Shown in pieces: positions 6,791-7,566 of a stretch of 7,566 nt of DNA (its first letter is position 1; each line of letters starts with the position of its first letter). This DNA comes from Bifidobacteriaceae bacterium (GTDB lineage Bacteria > Actinomycetota > Actinomycetes > Actinomycetales > WQXJ01), in contig JAISMT010000131.1 in the NCBI GenBank assembly GCA_031276585.1, positions 1 to 7,566 on the forward strand. The letters run 5' to 3'. The position numbers were made by a program, and so were the translations under genes. Under the pieces are notes generated by a model. That model was not told the DNA's origin. It saw only the letters and a list, made by a program, of their open reading frames with translations, and ran no database searches.

Positions 6791-7409
6791 TGACGAGCCT
6801 CCCGTCCTCCAGCAGCAGCCCGATCGGTTCCGTAAGTCTTTCCATCAACGTCATGTCGTGAGTGACGACAACCTTCGTGCATCCGGTGAAAGCACCGTCA
6901 ATCACACCGCAGATCTGCGCGACAGCTTCCCCGTCCAGGGAATTGCAGGGCTCGTCGAACAACACCGCGTCGGGGCGTCCAGCCAGGATTTGAGCCAGTT
7001 GGAGGCGCTTCTTCTCGCCCCCTGACAGCAGCGCTGCACGGTGCTCGGCGACATGCGCTAAACCCACAGCCTCAAGGTAATCCTCGACCGATGGGGCACG
7101 GTCGGCCGCGACAACCCGAGCATGTGAGGCGATCACGACATTAGCCCGCGCCGACAACGCAGAAAACAGCAGGTCATCCTGGAACAGATATCCCACCGGC
7201 CCCCGCCGTGTCACCCGCCCCTCATCCGGGGCCACATAACCAGCCAACACGTTTAGCAACGTAGTCTTCCCCGCCCCACTCCTTCCTCTAATCACATAAG
7301 TGCGCCCTTCCAGGAAGGAGTAGGTGACACGGTTCAACGGAGCGAAGCCACCATCCCACCGCTTGCTCACCTCATCCAAGCTGAACGTGCATGAACGACT
7401 ACTCGGCAT
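6783..7409 (-). CDS. ABC transporter ATP-binding protein, MacB/LolD type
   Basis: Cytoplasmic ATPase that powers the adjacent permease. With the ATG at 7409 it has 208 residues. Motifs: Walker A GRSGAGKTT (42-50), Q-loop in GYLFQDD (Gln77), signature LSGGEKKR (128-135), Walker B VLFDEP (149-154, Asp152 and Glu153), D-loop SLD (157-159) and H-loop THD (His184). All residues needed for ATP hydrolysis are present. The GYLFQ form of the Q-loop recalls the bacteriocin-export ABC group around lactococcin 972, a weak hint only. The ATG lies seven residues before the first strand of the fold. An in-frame GTG at 7442 would add 11 residues and deepen the overlap with the upstream gene from 11 to 44 bases. 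A G-run at 7414-7419 precedes the ATG by four bases. Leucine is mostly CTG. Confidence 0.93.
   Translation of the reverse strand: MPSSRSCTFSLDEVSKRWDGGFAPLNRVTYSFLEGRTYVIRGRSGAGKTTLLNVLAGYVAPDEGRVTRRGPVGYLFQDDLLFSALSARANVVIASHARVVAADRAPSVEDYLEAVGLAHVAEHRAALLSGGEKKRLQLAQILAGRPDAVLFDEPCNSLDGEAVAQICGVIDGAFTGCTKVVVTHDMTLMERLTEPIGLLLEDGRLVSE
6798..6803 (-). promoter_or_regulatory. Ribosome binding site for the permease
   Basis: GGGAGG on the - strand, inside the last codons of the ATPase gene and seven bases before the GTG at 6790. It fixes this GTG as the permease start although it overlaps the ATPase stop. Confidence 0.75.
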
Positions 7410-7566
7410 CACGCCCCCCAAACCTCTCAACTCCGCCGTCACGGAAAACTTCCAACGAATTGCTGCGGATCCTGAACCCCACCATGTCGGTCACAGTTCC
7501 AAGATCATCGTGAGACTCCATATCCGTCACCGATGCGTTCAGTACCCCTTCCCCGTCTACGAACAT
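7399..7566 (-). CDS. 3' end of an unidentified gene upstream of the ABC ATPase
   Basis: On the - strand the frame is open from the window edge to TAG at 7399-7401, giving 55 codons: MFVDGEGVLNAS, then SLEVFRDGGVERFGGRDAE at the end. The codon ATG lies exactly at the edge, so this may be an internal methionine or, less likely, the start. It overlaps the ATPase start by 11 bases in another frame, the pattern of a translationally coupled operon, which is the main reason to believe it. No domain is recognisable; the fragment is soluble and acidic. In comparable loci the upstream partner is often a membrane-fusion or secreted protein, but this fragment is too short to say. Confidence 0.5.
   Translation of the reverse strand: MFVDGEGVLNASVTDMESHDDLGTVTDMVGFRIRSNSLEVFRDGGVERFGGRDAE

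Noticed and set aside
7410..7442. GTG start of the ABC ATPase at 7442
   Set aside because: It would overlap the upstream frame by 44 bases and add 11 residues not needed by the fold. It cannot be excluded, because GGAAG lies about six bases before it.
1..7566. tRNA, rRNA, CRISPR array or riboswitch
   Set aside because: No cloverleaf, ribosomal segment, regularly spaced repeat or known aptamer pattern was recognised on either strand by eye. The region upstream of the left operon is outside the window.

Overview
The window looks like chromosomal DNA from an actinobacterium, perhaps a member of or relative of the Actinomycetaceae. The main evidence is the gene order on the left: a DUF3499 protein, phosphomannomutase/phosphoglucomutase ManB, a Trm112-family protein and S-adenosylhomocysteine hydrolase. 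This is a condensed form of an order I recognise from actinobacteria. GTG starts, tight gene coupling and moderately high G+C agree. The genus cannot be fixed from sequence reading alone.

Left block (1-3394, + strand): a probable four-gene housekeeping operon. The DUF3499 gene is cut by the window edge. manB starts just after its stop. A 55-codon Trm112-family zinc-ribbon gene begins at the base after the manB stop, and its own stop overlaps the GTG start of ahcY. The operon joins sugar-phosphate metabolism (hexose phosphates for GDP-mannose and glycan synthesis) to the methylation cycle: ahcY removes S-adenosylhomocysteine, and Trm112 proteins are known activators of SAM-dependent methyltransferases.

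Middle block (3391-4450): a small lipoprotein gene on the - strand converges on ahcY so tightly that the two stop codons overlap, and it has a readable promoter. Beyond the promoter lie about 180 bases of non-coding DNA with a G/T-rich, quadruplex-like stretch and a long-range inverted repeat. A decayed, 3'-truncated transposase on the + strand follows. It has an internal stop, at least two frame changes and no C-terminal catalytic part.

Right block (4451-7566, - strand): an export-like module. In transcription order it has the 3' end of an unidentified gene at the window edge, an ABC ATPase, a MacB/FtsX-type permease and, after 228 bases, a 301-residue lipoprotein with six further cysteines. 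The first three genes overlap one another. The ATPase and the large lipoprotein favour CTG/CTC for leucine, whereas manB and ahcY favour TTG/TTA. With the transposase relic at the junction, this suggests the right block was acquired separately. The substrate of the ABC system is unknown. It is the best candidate in the window for an undescribed system.
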